A DNA stretch of 12,528 nucleotides. Source: Opitutia bacterium. GTDB lineage: Bacteria > Verrucomicrobiota > Verrucomicrobiia > Opitutales > Opitutaceae. Below are positions 5,578 through 12,528 of this stretch, piece after piece (within the stretch, counting starts at the first letter, position 1; every line of letters starts with the position of its first letter). The notes under the pieces are model-generated. The model was given only the letters and a program-made list of their open reading frames with translations, did no database searches and was not told the DNA's origin. The stretch lies in assembly GCA_025351035.1 (NCBI GenBank), contig JANXWT010000182.1, positions 1 to 12,528 on the forward strand, in the 5' to 3' direction. The position numbers and the translations under genes are program-made.

Positions 5578-7595
5578 GCGGCACTCCAGCATCTCACCGT
5601 AATGCGCAGAGTCTGCGAAGTGGGTTGCGGGTTTGGTGGCAATTTCTGCCGCTGCTCGTCTGCCAGGCCACGGTCTGGACGACGCTGTTGGCCGTGGAGC
5701 CGCCGACCTTGCAAATCTCACGGGGTCCAGCGACGACACCGCCGGCCCTGCGGGTTTTGCTCAAGGCGCAGGGTAATGGCACGAATGCCATCCTGGAAAC
5801 GTCCACCGATTTGATCAACTGGCGGCCGGTCACATTCATTGCCCCCAACGGACAGGTGGAGCAGGGCCAGGATGTTTCAGCAAATACCTCCAAACAATTT
5901 TACCGATTGCGGGCGGATGCTTCGTTTGCCACCGACCCGTTGCTCTTGGGTATCACCCGTTACTCGGGCGACCCGCCCGCGCAGGTGGCTGTCACCTATA
6001 CCGCGAAGGATGGGCATAGCTATACGGCGCAGGGAGCATTGGCCGGAATGGTCTATTTGCTGGCGAACAACGAGACCGCGACGGAGACCTTGATGGCTGC
6101 AATCTCGGCGGCGAACGGCACGGTGGTGGGCGCCATCCCGGCGGCAGGTGAATACCTCATCAAGGTCACGCCGGGGATGGAGGCGACTTTTCTGACCGCG
6201 CTGTATGCCCAGCCGTGGGTCGTGGATGGCGCACCACTGACCCCGGCCGTGCATGGCAGCGCGCCGGGGGTCTACACCACGGTGGGCGTGCTGGATTGGA
6301 ATGACAGCAGCGGCGCACACTGCGGCATGCATATGACGGATGTGGCCTACCTCGCGGGGAGGCGCCGGCCCTTCGATGCGAACGACCGCAACGAGCCCGT
6401 GAAAATCGATGTGCATGACCGCACCTTCCAGTTGACGGAGGAAGTCATGCTGCAGATGAACGAAGCGCAGAAGAATAACCAGCGATTGGTCCTGAATCTT
6501 TCCCTGCAATCACCGACCTCCGGCAATGCCACGTCGACAGATCGCACGGGCTCCACGGACGACGAGGCCAAAAACATCCGGCGGGAACAGCTGCTGTTTT
6601 ATGAGCGGTTTTTGAGCATGCTCAAGCAGGCCCGTAAAGTGAACGCGGACCTGGCGGATAACACGCTCCTCGTGATCATCGCGGGCAATGCCGGTGTGGA
6701 TCTCGACAGCGAGTTGGCCGCGTTGAAGGCACAATACCCGGATGAGTTCAGCCATGTGGTCATCACCGGCGGCACGGATGCCTCGGGCCAGATCCTCAAA
6801 AAATTCAATCACCTGACGGACAATACAGGCCGCAACATGGTTTATGCCCGTGGAGAAAACGTTGCCACGATCCTTTGCAGCGGGACTTCCTACGCCGGCC
6901 CGGAAATTGCCAGCGTGGTCGACGCCATCTGGCGGGCCAACCCCAACTTCACCTCGGGCCAAATCGTCGACGCCTTTTATCAGGTCCTGCATACGCTGGG
7001 CACGGGCAACGTGGTGCCGATGGACGCCAACGGCAAAGTCACCGATGCTTTCATCAGCCAAGTGACGGGATATCTGGCCACGCTGCCCCAACCGGCCCCG
7101 CGGGTGGTGGAGGTTTGGGTGGGCACGGCGGTTTATCACGACATGGATACATTTCCCAATTCTCCCGGCTGGACGCCCGATCCTTATTCGGTGACGGGAT
7201 CGGCGACCTACGCCGTGACGCTGAACGCCTATGCTTCGTTGCTTGTCCCGGGTGCAGCTTACTCGGCGACGCTGGTGGAGGAAGCCCACGATCTGCTCAG
7301 CAACTTTCCTGCTGAAACCAACGGCGCCCTGAGCCTCACGGTTCCAGCATCACAGTCCACCGACCATGTTCCCCGATGGAGCACGGAGATTACCGGCACG
7401 GGCGGCGGGAATCCCGCGGTGGTGAGCACGGACCTGCCCGAGGAGACCAACACCATCACCGCCTCGATTACGGTGCAAGCGGTCACGGGGGTTCATACCC
7501 TGCGGGTCCATTATTCAGGCTCGACGACTTACTCCGCAAATAATTCAACGAGCACCACAATAGAATACACCCTGACGCGTCAGTTAAACCCCTGA
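5574..7595 (+). CDS. Secreted protein with a divergent subtilisin-like (S8) domain
   Basis: This 673-residue protein has a hydrophobic N-terminal segment (about 20-40), probably a signal peptide. Residues about 73-112 carry the LETSTDLINW...QFYRLRA module seen in many exported Verrucomicrobiota proteins. The central part, about 234-475, looks like a peptidase S8 fold: VGVLDWND with Asp241, GAHCGMHMTDVA (247-258) at the His region, VIIAGNAG with the oxyanion-type Asn372, and SGTSYAGPEIASV with Ser439. The His region is odd: ungapped alignment to HGTHVAG puts Cys250 where the catalytic His should be, with His249 and His253 beside it. The Asp-to-His spacing of 8-12 residues is also short. Activity is therefore uncertain. 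The C-terminal part (about 510-673) is Thr/Ser-rich and likely beta-structured. The ATG lacks a ribosome-binding site and overlaps the leader ORF; a TTG at codon 17 is a possible alternative start. Confidence 0.8.
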   Translation: MSGTPASHRNAQSLRSGLRVWWQFLPLLVCQATVWTTLLAVEPPTLQISRGPATTPPALRVLLKAQGNGTNAILETSTDLINWRPVTFIAPNGQVEQGQDVSANTSKQFYRLRADASFATDPLLLGITRYSGDPPAQVAVTYTAKDGHSYTAQGALAGMVYLLANNETATETLMAAISAANGTVVGAIPAAGEYLIKVTPGMEATFLTALYAQPWVVDGAPLTPAVHGSAPGVYTTVGVLDWNDSSGAHCGMHMTDVAYLAGRRRPFDANDRNEPVKIDVHDRTFQLTEEVMLQMNEAQKNNQRLVLNLSLQSPTSGNATSTDRTGSTDDEAKNIRREQLLFYERFLSMLKQARKVNADLADNTLLVIIAGNAGVDLDSELAALKAQYPDEFSHVVITGGTDASGQILKKFNHLTDNTGRNMVYARGENVATILCSGTSYAGPEIASVVDAIWRANPNFTSGQIVDAFYQVLHTLGTGNVVPMDANGKVTDAFISQVTGYLATLPQPAPRVVEVWVGTAVYHDMDTFPNSPGWTPDPYSVTGSATYAVTLNAYASLLVPGAAYSATLVEEAHDLLSNFPAETNGALSLTVPASQSTDHVPRWSTEITGTGGGNPAVVSTDLPEETNTITASITVQAVTGVHTLRVHYSGSTTYSANNSTSTTIEYTLTRQLNP

Positions 7596-7678
7596 GGAGT
7601 GGGCCGGAATTTAGGATGGCCGGAAGACGCGTGCATTGCCCGGCGGCCAGAAGTGGTGCCGGTCGGAAACTGCGCCCG

Positions 7679-7705
7679 GCGGCTTTCCGGCGGGAAAAAA
7701 GCCGC
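7679..7705. terminator. Possible bidirectional hairpin between convergent genes
   Basis: In the 153-bp gap between the subtilase-like gene and the fatty acid hydroxylase, perfect 8-bp arms GCGGCTTT (7679-7686) and AAAGCCGC (7698-7705) surround an 11-nt loop. There is no T tract after the stem on either strand, so it would be at best a weak or factor-assisted terminator. Nothing else notable was seen in this gap. Confidence 0.3.
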
Positions 7706-7748
7706 GCGTGGCGGCCTTGGAAATGAAGCGAACGAATGGCGCGCTCGC

Positions 7749-8603
7749 TCAGGCATTGGCGCGGCGGCGCTTGACCATCCAGTCGGTCAGCCGGTCCGTC
7801 CAGCGGATCAGGAAGACCGGGCGGGGATTCGTGAAATTTTCCTCCAACCATTTCTCGCCGTTTTTGTAGAGGTCCTTCGGGAACACCGCGGTGCCAAACA
7901 CCCAGTCGGCGATCGGCAGCGTGAAGAAGCCCGAGATGGCTTCGTTGCTGTGGATGGCGGCGTGGTGGCGCAGGTGAAAGCTGTAGATGTGTTTCCAGAG
8001 CCAGCCCATGCGCTTGCTCTCGACGAGCGGCGCCCAGACTTCGAACGGCCAGTGCTCGATCGCGTGGAAAACTTCGTAGAGCGTCAGCGAGGTCGTCAGA
8101 GCCAGCAGGCCGCCGGCGAACCACGGCAGCGACGGCATCACCCACTGGAGCAGCGCGAACACGGGCGTGAGGATGACGGCGAAGATCAACATCGTATACC
8201 ACGGGAAAAACGCGGCCTCGTTTTGGTGCGTCTCGGTGATCGGATAGAGGTTCTCCACGCACATCAGCTCGCGGCCGCCCGGCGAGCGCCGGCTGGTGAT
8301 GCGGGTCAGGCTATGGTGCAACGTGTGCTGGCGGTAGAAATGACTGAGGAACGGCACCACCGGTTTGTGCAGCACATAGCGATGAAACACATACTCGATG
8401 AAGCACATGAACAGGTGCAGCCCGAGAAACGTGACCAGATATTGCCACCAGCGGGCCGTCACCTGCGCATGCCAGACGGCAGCGGGGGCGAGCAACCACA
8501 GCAGCCCGGCGCAGGCCAACAGGGACACAAGGACGGTGAAGGCGAAAAGGGGGAGGGAGAATTCTTCCTGATTTTCCGCCGGAACGGGAGTCGGAGTAGC
8601 CAT
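7749..8603 (-). CDS. Fatty acid hydroxylase/sterol desaturase family protein
   Basis: Integral membrane di-iron oxygenase family that hydroxylates or desaturates lipid substrates such as fatty acids, sterols or carotenoids. From the ATG at 8603 it has 284 residues. Histidine clusters expected to bind two irons are present: HRYVLH (74-79), HTLHH (93-97), HAIEH (180-184), HLRHH (210-214) and His218. Hydrophobic segments lie near 17-40, 52-72, 135-155 and 160-178. The reading frame stays open upstream to 8885, but those residues look non-coding and MATPTPVPAENQEEF is a natural start. The gene converges on the subtilase-like gene and is flanked upstream by a long spacer. The substrate cannot be inferred from the neighbours. 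Confidence 0.88.
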   Translation of the reverse strand: MATPTPVPAENQEEFSLPLFAFTVLVSLLACAGLLWLLAPAAVWHAQVTARWWQYLVTFLGLHLFMCFIEYVFHRYVLHKPVVPFLSHFYRQHTLHHSLTRITSRRSPGGRELMCVENLYPITETHQNEAAFFPWYTMLIFAVILTPVFALLQWVMPSLPWFAGGLLALTTSLTLYEVFHAIEHWPFEVWAPLVESKRMGWLWKHIYSFHLRHHAAIHSNEAISGFFTLPIADWVFGTAVFPKDLYKNGEKWLEENFTNPRPVFLIRWTDRLTDWMVKRRRANA

Positions 8604-8715
8604 GATGGAAACGGGGTGGGGGATAGCGATGCGTGCCGGCGGCGAAGAACCGCGGACGCTGGTTGCAGCGAGGGGCAAAGCGAAGCAGTTAATCCCGCCC
8701 CTGTCCACCCCCGGT

Positions 8716-8744
8716 TTCCATTTTGGAATTTTCCGCGGAAATTC
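8716..8744. promoter_or_regulatory. Symmetric AT-rich cluster, candidate operator
   Basis: TTCCA/TGGAA arms (8716-8728, 3-nt loop) run directly into a perfect 12-bp palindrome, TTTCCGCGGAAA (8730-8741), flanked by GAA and TTC. It lies roughly 113-141 bp upstream of the hydroxylase start in an otherwise GC-rich spacer. Operator function is inference; no regulator gene is in the window. Confidence 0.3.
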
Positions 8745-9052
8745 TTGAACGCGAAAAATCCGCACCCCTGCGACGATCAGTGACGGGGGCGCGACCATTG
8801 CCATTGGGGAAGCGGTGGGCGCGCGAAACGGGTTCCGACCAAGGGGCGAAAAAAATCGGAGCCGGGCCGCAAAGCCGCCGTGCACTGAATCGACCCAACA
8901 TGATCCGCCAGGAATGCCGCGCGATCCGCGTTCGCCGGACGCTCCAGCCCGAATTTCGTCGCCGAGGGGAAGGCAACCCTTGACGCCGGTTCACGGCGCT
9001 TGGCCGTCAATCAACGGCCGCATGACGCAATCGCGGGCCCTCCTGCAACTTT

Positions 9053-9068
9053 CCCCGCAATTGTGGGG
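9053..9068. promoter_or_regulatory. 16-nt near-palindrome upstream of the M23 peptidase gene
   Basis: CCCCGCAATTGTGGGG is symmetric about AATT apart from one G/T pair and ends 41 nt before the ATG at 9110. The position suits an operator or a 5' UTR hairpin. There is no further support. Confidence 0.28.
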
Positions 9069-9109
9069 TCCTCGTGCTGTCAAGCAACCCCAACGTCTTA
9101 ACCGCTCCC

Positions 9110-10270
9110 ATGAAAAATCTCCTCCGTTCGATCTTAGCCGCCGCGTTGTTCAGCAGCGCGCTCGCCGTTTCCGCCAACGACCGCATGCCCGACACCGGCA
9201 TCCGGCTGCAACCGTTGCCGACGCACATCTACAAGACGCGCGATGCCGGTAATGAACCCACCGAAAGCTGGGTGATCTGGTTGCTCGTGGAAACGAAGAC
9301 CCCGCGCGACGTGAAGGTTCAGTCGGCGAAGATCGAGCTGCTGTCCGGGCAGGAAGTCATGCGCACGACCAGCTACGGCGCGGCCGGGGTCCGCCCCCTG
9401 ACCATTAAGTTCCCCTACAAACCGAAAGCGCTCGACGGGAGTCCGTCGCCGTCGCCGATCTATTGGCCGCAGGCGATCCGCCTCCGCTGCACCGAAGCAG
9501 CGGCCGCGAAAATCGACGGTGTGCGCGTCACGCTCGGGCTCGACGAAGAGGGCAAGACCGTGTCCGCCGAAGGCACGTCTCCCGTGGAAAATTACGAGCA
9601 GAAGACCGCGCTCATTTATCCGTTCAAGGGGAAAGGCGTGGTCACCAATGCCGGCGTCACCAACGGCGGCCACCGCAACCGCAGCGGGCAATTCGCGCTC
9701 GACGGCGTCGGTCTCGACGACGGTTACGGCGTGAACACACCCGACGGCGGCAAAAAGAGCGAGGACTACGCTGGCTGGGGCCGCACGATCATGGCGCCCG
9801 CGGCTGGCGTCGTCGTCGAAGTGCGCGCAGACCGCCCGGACCAACCCGACCCCGAGAACAGCGACCCGAAATTTTTTGCGCCCGAATTTCCCAACGGCGG
9901 CGATCCGGGCAACCACGTCGTGATCGACCACGGCAACGGCGAGTTCAGCATGCTGGCGCATTTCCAAACCGGCTCTTTGCTGGTGAAGCTTGGCGATCAC
10001 GTCGAGCAAGGCCAGCCGCTGGGCAAACTCGGCAGCTCCGGCGACACCACGACGCCGCACCTGCACTATCAGCTTCAGACCGGACCGGACATCGGACATC
10101 CAGTGGTCGGACGGCGTGCCCTGCAAGTTCACCAACATCGACCAGCAGTTCCTCGTGCGCGGCACATTCTTCGAGGCGAAGTAACAGCAGGCATTAGACG
10201 AAAGCTTGATCGCCGGGCAGCGCGCACTCGACGCCTCCCGGCGATTCTGCTGGGGTCGGCGGCGACATGA
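9110..10270 (+). CDS. Exported M23 family metallopeptidase, C-terminus frameshifted
   Basis: LytM/M23 zinc peptidases cut peptide cross-links in peptidoglycan or similar substrates outside the cytoplasm. Residues 1-22 from ATG 9110 form a signal peptide (MKNLLRSILAAALFSSALAVSA). The M23 core is complete: GGHRN with His188, FALD with Asp198, VIDHGNGEFSMLAHF with His284, and PHLHY with His317 and His319. After residue 328 (LQTGPDI) the frame departs from a sensible sequence into an Arg-rich tail ending at TGA 10270. A 7-bp tandem duplication of CGGACAT (10086-10099) explains this. Removing one copy continues as QWSDGVPCKFTNIDQQFLV...GTFFEAK and stops at TAA 10184, giving 355 rather than 386 residues. 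The active site survives, so the protein may still fold, or the shift may be a sequencing error. The shifted frame overlaps the next gene by 4 nt. A GTG at 9074 was rejected as the start. Confidence 0.87.
   Translation: MKNLLRSILAAALFSSALAVSANDRMPDTGIRLQPLPTHIYKTRDAGNEPTESWVIWLLVETKTPRDVKVQSAKIELLSGQEVMRTTSYGAAGVRPLTIKFPYKPKALDGSPSPSPIYWPQAIRLRCTEAAAAKIDGVRVTLGLDEEGKTVSAEGTSPVENYEQKTALIYPFKGKGVVTNAGVTNGGHRNRSGQFALDGVGLDDGYGVNTPDGGKKSEDYAGWGRTIMAPAAGVVVEVRADRPDQPDPENSDPKFFAPEFPNGGDPGNHVVIDHGNGEFSMLAHFQTGSLLVKLGDHVEQGQPLGKLGSSGDTTTPHLHYQLQTGPDIGHPVVGRRALQVHQHRPAVPRARHILRGEVTAGIRRKLDRRAARTRRLPAILLGSAAT
10086..10099 (+). repeat. 7-bp tandem duplication causing a frameshift
   Basis: CGGACAT occurs twice in direct tandem, and a further CGGAC precedes it at 10081, so the site is prone to slippage. 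Deleting one unit restores a normal M23 C-terminus. Confidence 0.85.
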
Positions 10271-11547
10271 CTACGAACCGCTGGCTCCCGTTTCTGCTCG
10301 TCCTCGTTTCAATCGCTCCGGCCGCCTTGCGTGCGGAGGGACTCAATGCCGACGAACAAAAACTCGTCGCCTACGTCGACGCGCACCACGCGGACTTCGT
10401 CGCGGAGTTGGAGAAAGCGGTGAACATCGACAGCGCCACCGAGAATCTCGCGGGCGTGAAGCAGATGGGCGCGGTCTTCTCCGCCGATTTCGCGGCGTTG
10501 GGTTTCAACAGCCGCTTCGTCGAGTTGCCGGCTTCGACGCAGCGCGCCGGGCATCTCATCGCCGATCGTGTCGGCCCCAAAGGCAAACGCCTCCTCCTCC
10601 TCGGCCATCTCGACACCGTGTTGCACGGCGGCAACTGGCGGCGCGACGGAGACACCGCGCACGGTGCCGGCACGAACGACATGAAGGGCGGCGACCTCGT
10701 CATCATCCACGCATTGCGCGCGCTGCACAGCATCGGCGCGCTCGAAGGCACGAGCATCACCGTCATCATGACCGGCGACGAGGAGGCACCAGGCCATCCG
10801 GTTGCGATTAGCCGTCGCGACATGGTGGTAGCGGCGCAACACAGCGACTTGGCGCTCAGTTTCGAAACTGCCATCGGACAAACCGGCACGATCGCACGCC
10901 GCGGCATCGTCAGTTGGACGCTCGACGTGCAGGGTGCGACCGGCCACTCGTCCGGCATTTTCTCGGCGGCCGTCGGCAGCGGTTCCGTTTTCGAAGCGGC
11001 GCGCATTCTCACCGGGTTTCACGGGCAGCTGAGCAAGATCGACGGCGTCACGCTGAACCCCGCGATGATCGTCGGCGGCACTCAGGCGGGTTTCGACGGC
11101 AACGCCGGCACGGCGTCGGGCAAGACCAACATCATCGCGCAGCACACCGTCGCGAAGGGCGATCTGCGCTACCTCAGCGCTGAGCAGCGGGCGCAGGCGC
11201 AGAGCGCGATGCAGGCGATCGTGGCGCAACACCTCCCGCGCACGTCGGCGGTGCTGACGTTTGCCGAGGACAGTTTTCCGGCGATGGCGCCGACCCCCGC
11301 CAACTACGCGTTGCTCGCGCAACTCGACCAGGCGAGCCGCGATCTCGGTTTCGGTGCCGTGACGGCGTTTGACCCGAAGGCGCGCGGGGCCGGAGATATT
11401 TCGTTTATTTCGCCGCCGTTGCCCGGACTCGATGGGCTTGGTATCCACGGTGGCGGCGCGCATGCACCCACTGAGACGGCCGACCTCGCCACCGCGCCCG
11501 AACTGGTGAAGCGCACCGCGTTGCTCATCTACCGGCTGACGCGCTGA
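10267..11547 (+). CDS. M20 family metallopeptidase (glutamate carboxypeptidase-like), exported
   Basis: Di-zinc exopeptidase or amidohydrolase of the M20/ArgE/CPG2 group, removing C-terminal residues or N-acyl groups from small peptides. A signal peptide spans about 1-23 (LPFLLVLVSIAPAALRAEG), pointing to the periplasm. Metal and catalytic residues are all visible: His114 and Asp116 in GHLDTV, bridging Asp138 in GTNDMKGG, Glu172 (general base) and Glu173 in TGDEE, Glu200 in SFET, and His399 in GGGAHAPTE. The lid/dimerisation domain lies at about 205-325, with GATGHSSG around His226. The 426-residue length is typical. It lies 82 nt after the restored stop of the M23 gene and 29 nt before the DTW gene, so the three plus-strand genes may be cotranscribed. 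The two exported metallopeptidases could act in turn on cell-wall or other peptides; that is inference. Confidence 0.93.
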   Translation: MTTNRWLPFLLVLVSIAPAALRAEGLNADEQKLVAYVDAHHADFVAELEKAVNIDSATENLAGVKQMGAVFSADFAALGFNSRFVELPASTQRAGHLIADRVGPKGKRLLLLGHLDTVLHGGNWRRDGDTAHGAGTNDMKGGDLVIIHALRALHSIGALEGTSITVIMTGDEEAPGHPVAISRRDMVVAAQHSDLALSFETAIGQTGTIARRGIVSWTLDVQGATGHSSGIFSAAVGSGSVFEAARILTGFHGQLSKIDGVTLNPAMIVGGTQAGFDGNAGTASGKTNIIAQHTVAKGDLRYLSAEQRAQAQSAMQAIVAQHLPRTSAVLTFAEDSFPAMAPTPANYALLAQLDQASRDLGFGAVTAFDPKARGAGDISFISPPLPGLDGLGIHGGGAHAPTETADLATAPELVKRTALLIYRLTR

Positions 11548-11576
11548 GTCGTCGCGAAATATTTCCCTCCACCGTT

Positions 11577-12299
11577 ATGAGCCGTGAGATGTGCTACCGC
11601 TGCTTCTGGCCGAAGCCTCTGTGCTGGTGTCCGTCGATCCAGCCGATGCCAACGCGCACGCGGTTCGTGTTCCTGATGTCGCCGCAGGAATTCAAGCGCG
11701 AGAAAGCCGGCACGGGCCGGCTGACGCACCTCTGCCTGCCGCACAGCGAGATTCACATGGGCAAGAACTTCGATGAACACGAAGCAGTGCAAGCGCTCCT
11801 CAACGGCCCGCACAATTTCTGCGTGCTGCTTTATCCGGGCGTCGGCGCGCGCAATGTCTCCGCCGGCGGCCTGACCGTTGCCGAAATGGGCGGCCGGCAA
11901 CTCGTGGTGTTTTTGCTCGACGCGACGTGGAACGGCGCGCGGAAAATGCTCAGGCACAGCGCGAGCCTGAAGCGGCTGCCGCGCGTGATGTTCACGGCGT
12001 CGGGCCCGAGCCGCTATGTGATCAAGCAGCAGCCGCAGGTCGGCTGCCTCTCCACGCTGGAGGCAACGCACGAAATACTCGGTGCGCTCGCGCAGGCCGG
12101 GCTCGACGAGTATCCGTTGCCGGCGCAACTGCTCGGGCTTTTCCAGCGCATGCAGGATTTCCAGATCAAGTGTGCGGCGGATTTGACGCGGCCGGGCTAC
12201 CGCCGCCGACCTTACAGCACGCCCGGTGAACGGCAGTGGGCGCACGGCCGCAGTGGCACGCGGCGGCGTTACGTGCCGAAGATCGAGCCGACGGCATGA
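11577..12299 (+). CDS. DTW domain-containing protein, tRNA-uridine aminocarboxypropyltransferase
   Basis: DTW-domain enzymes (TapT and relatives) transfer the 3-amino-3-carboxypropyl group of SAM to a tRNA uridine, forming acp3U. The 240-residue protein opens with a Cys cluster CYRCFWPKPLCWC (Cys6, 9, 16, 18), a likely zinc site. It continues with FLMSPQEFKREKAGTGRL (about 32-49), the signature LLDATW (Asp115-Trp118 as D-A-T-W), RKMLRHS, SRYVIKQQP (about 145-153) and STLEAT (about 159-164). These agree with the family's SAM and RNA-binding elements. The C-terminal extension is Arg-rich (RRRP, RRRYVPK), which may help tRNA contact. It starts 29 nt after the M20 stop with no Shine-Dalgarno sequence; an ATG 12 nt downstream, at 11589, is an alternative. 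The ferredoxin gene converges on it with a 21-nt gap. Confidence 0.92.
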   Translation: MSREMCYRCFWPKPLCWCPSIQPMPTRTRFVFLMSPQEFKREKAGTGRLTHLCLPHSEIHMGKNFDEHEAVQALLNGPHNFCVLLYPGVGARNVSAGGLTVAEMGGRQLVVFLLDATWNGARKMLRHSASLKRLPRVMFTASGPSRYVIKQQPQVGCLSTLEATHEILGALAQAGLDEYPLPAQLLGLFQRMQDFQIKCAADLTRPGYRRRPYSTPGERQWAHGRSGTRRRYVPKIEPTA

Positions 12300-12320
12300 C
12301 GAACCGGTCGTGGTGCGCGC

Positions 12321-12528
12321 TTACTCGCCGTCGTCGCCGATCGAGCTCGTCGCGCAGCCCGCCATCGCTTCCTCGACCACGGCGATTTCCTCGGGCGTCA
12401 CCGGCTGGCGTTTGAGGAACGACATGCCGTCTTCGTTGCGGCCGAAGAATTCCGGGGCTTCGGTGCGGCATTGGTCACAATCGATGCACGAAGCATCGCA
12501 GTAGAACCGGCCGGCGGCGTTTTCTGTG
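12321..12528 (-). CDS. Single-cluster [4Fe-4S] ferredoxin, C-terminal part (cut by window edge)
   Basis: Sixty-eight codons before the stop TAA (12323-12321) encode a small electron carrier. Seen: FYCDASCIDCDQC with a Cys-x2-Cys-x2-Cys ligand set, then EAPEFFGRNEDGMSFLKRQP, then VVEEAMAGCATSSIG holding the distal fourth Cys. In most ferredoxins of this type the distal Cys is followed by Pro; here it is Ala. An extra Cys lies four residues before the first ligand. The start codon and a few N-terminal residues lie beyond the right edge. Its redox partner cannot be told from this window; the neighbouring genes are not oxidoreductases. Confidence 0.88.
   Translation of the reverse strand, partial: TENAAGRFYCDASCIDCDQCRTEAPEFFGRNEDGMSFLKRQPVTPEEIAVVEEAMAGCATSSIGDDGE

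Larger units (their letters stand above)
8604..9109. other. 506-bp divergent spacer with palindromes, no convincing gene
   Basis: This spacer separates the hydroxylase (minus) and M23 peptidase (plus) starts. Open frames here are Arg-rich shadows without ribosome-binding sites. It contains an AT-richer symmetric cluster at 8716-8744, an inverted repeat GGCCGT/ACGGCC at 9002-9019 and a 16-nt near-palindrome at 9053-9068. A TTGACG at 8978-8983 has no matching -10 box that I can see. Confidence 0.5.

Noticed and set aside
8604..8885. N-terminal extension of the fatty acid hydroxylase by 94 codons
   Set aside because: The residues (MHGGFAARLRFF...) are Arg/Pro-rich without a family match, and the natural start at 8603 directly precedes the first membrane segment.
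8723..8983. 86-codon plus-strand ORF in the 506-bp spacer
   Set aside because: Arg-rich composition typical of shadow frames, no ribosome-binding site, and no recognisable motif.
10309..11463. Minus-strand 384-codon frame antisense to the M20 peptidase
   Set aside because: The opposite strand carries every M20 metal ligand in order; the antisense product is an Arg/Val/Glu-rich shadow.

Overview
This is a GC-rich bacterial chromosome segment of ordinary protein-coding density. Gene content suggests a member of the Verrucomicrobiota, probably Opitutaceae-like. The reasons are a DUF5069 protein, a short single-cluster ferredoxin with a CxxCxxC motif, a secreted protein carrying the 'LETSTDLxNW' module common in that phylum, and weak or absent Shine-Dalgarno sequences before most genes. 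The lineage is inference from these features.

Layout. Positions 1-4823 hold five minus-strand genes in a tight run (transcribed right to left): DUF5069 protein, membrane-anchored penicillin acylase family hydrolase (4-nt overlap with the previous gene), uracil phosphoribosyltransferase upp (12-nt gap), a class I SAM methyltransferase of the RlmI-like group, and the first 102 codons of a type I restriction endonuclease R subunit that runs off the left edge. Positions 4824-4965 are a spacer with two strong tandem hairpins that look like a dispersed REP-type element. A small two-helix membrane protein (4966-5238, minus) follows. Positions 5239-5573 are mostly non-coding but contain a 57-codon ORF with the clearest Shine-Dalgarno sequence noticed in the window. 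It ends in an ATGA overlap with the next gene.

Positions 5574-7595 (plus) encode a large secreted protein with a degenerate subtilisin-like domain, in DNA of visibly lower GC than its neighbours. It converges on a fatty acid hydroxylase/sterol desaturase family di-iron membrane enzyme (7749-8603, minus). After a 506-bp spacer with several palindromes comes a plus-strand group: an exported M23 metallopeptidase whose C-terminus is frameshifted by a 7-bp tandem duplication, an exported M20 metallopeptidase, and a DTW-domain tRNA aminocarboxypropyltransferase. A ferredoxin gene (minus) converges from the right edge and is cut by it.

No single multi-gene system is evident. The most notable items are the subtilase-like protein with a non-canonical catalytic His region and a coupled upstream small ORF, and the slippage frameshift in the M23 peptidase. 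The start of a type I restriction locus at the left edge also merits a look at adjacent sequence. No tRNA, rRNA, CRISPR array, insertion sequence or replication origin was seen.
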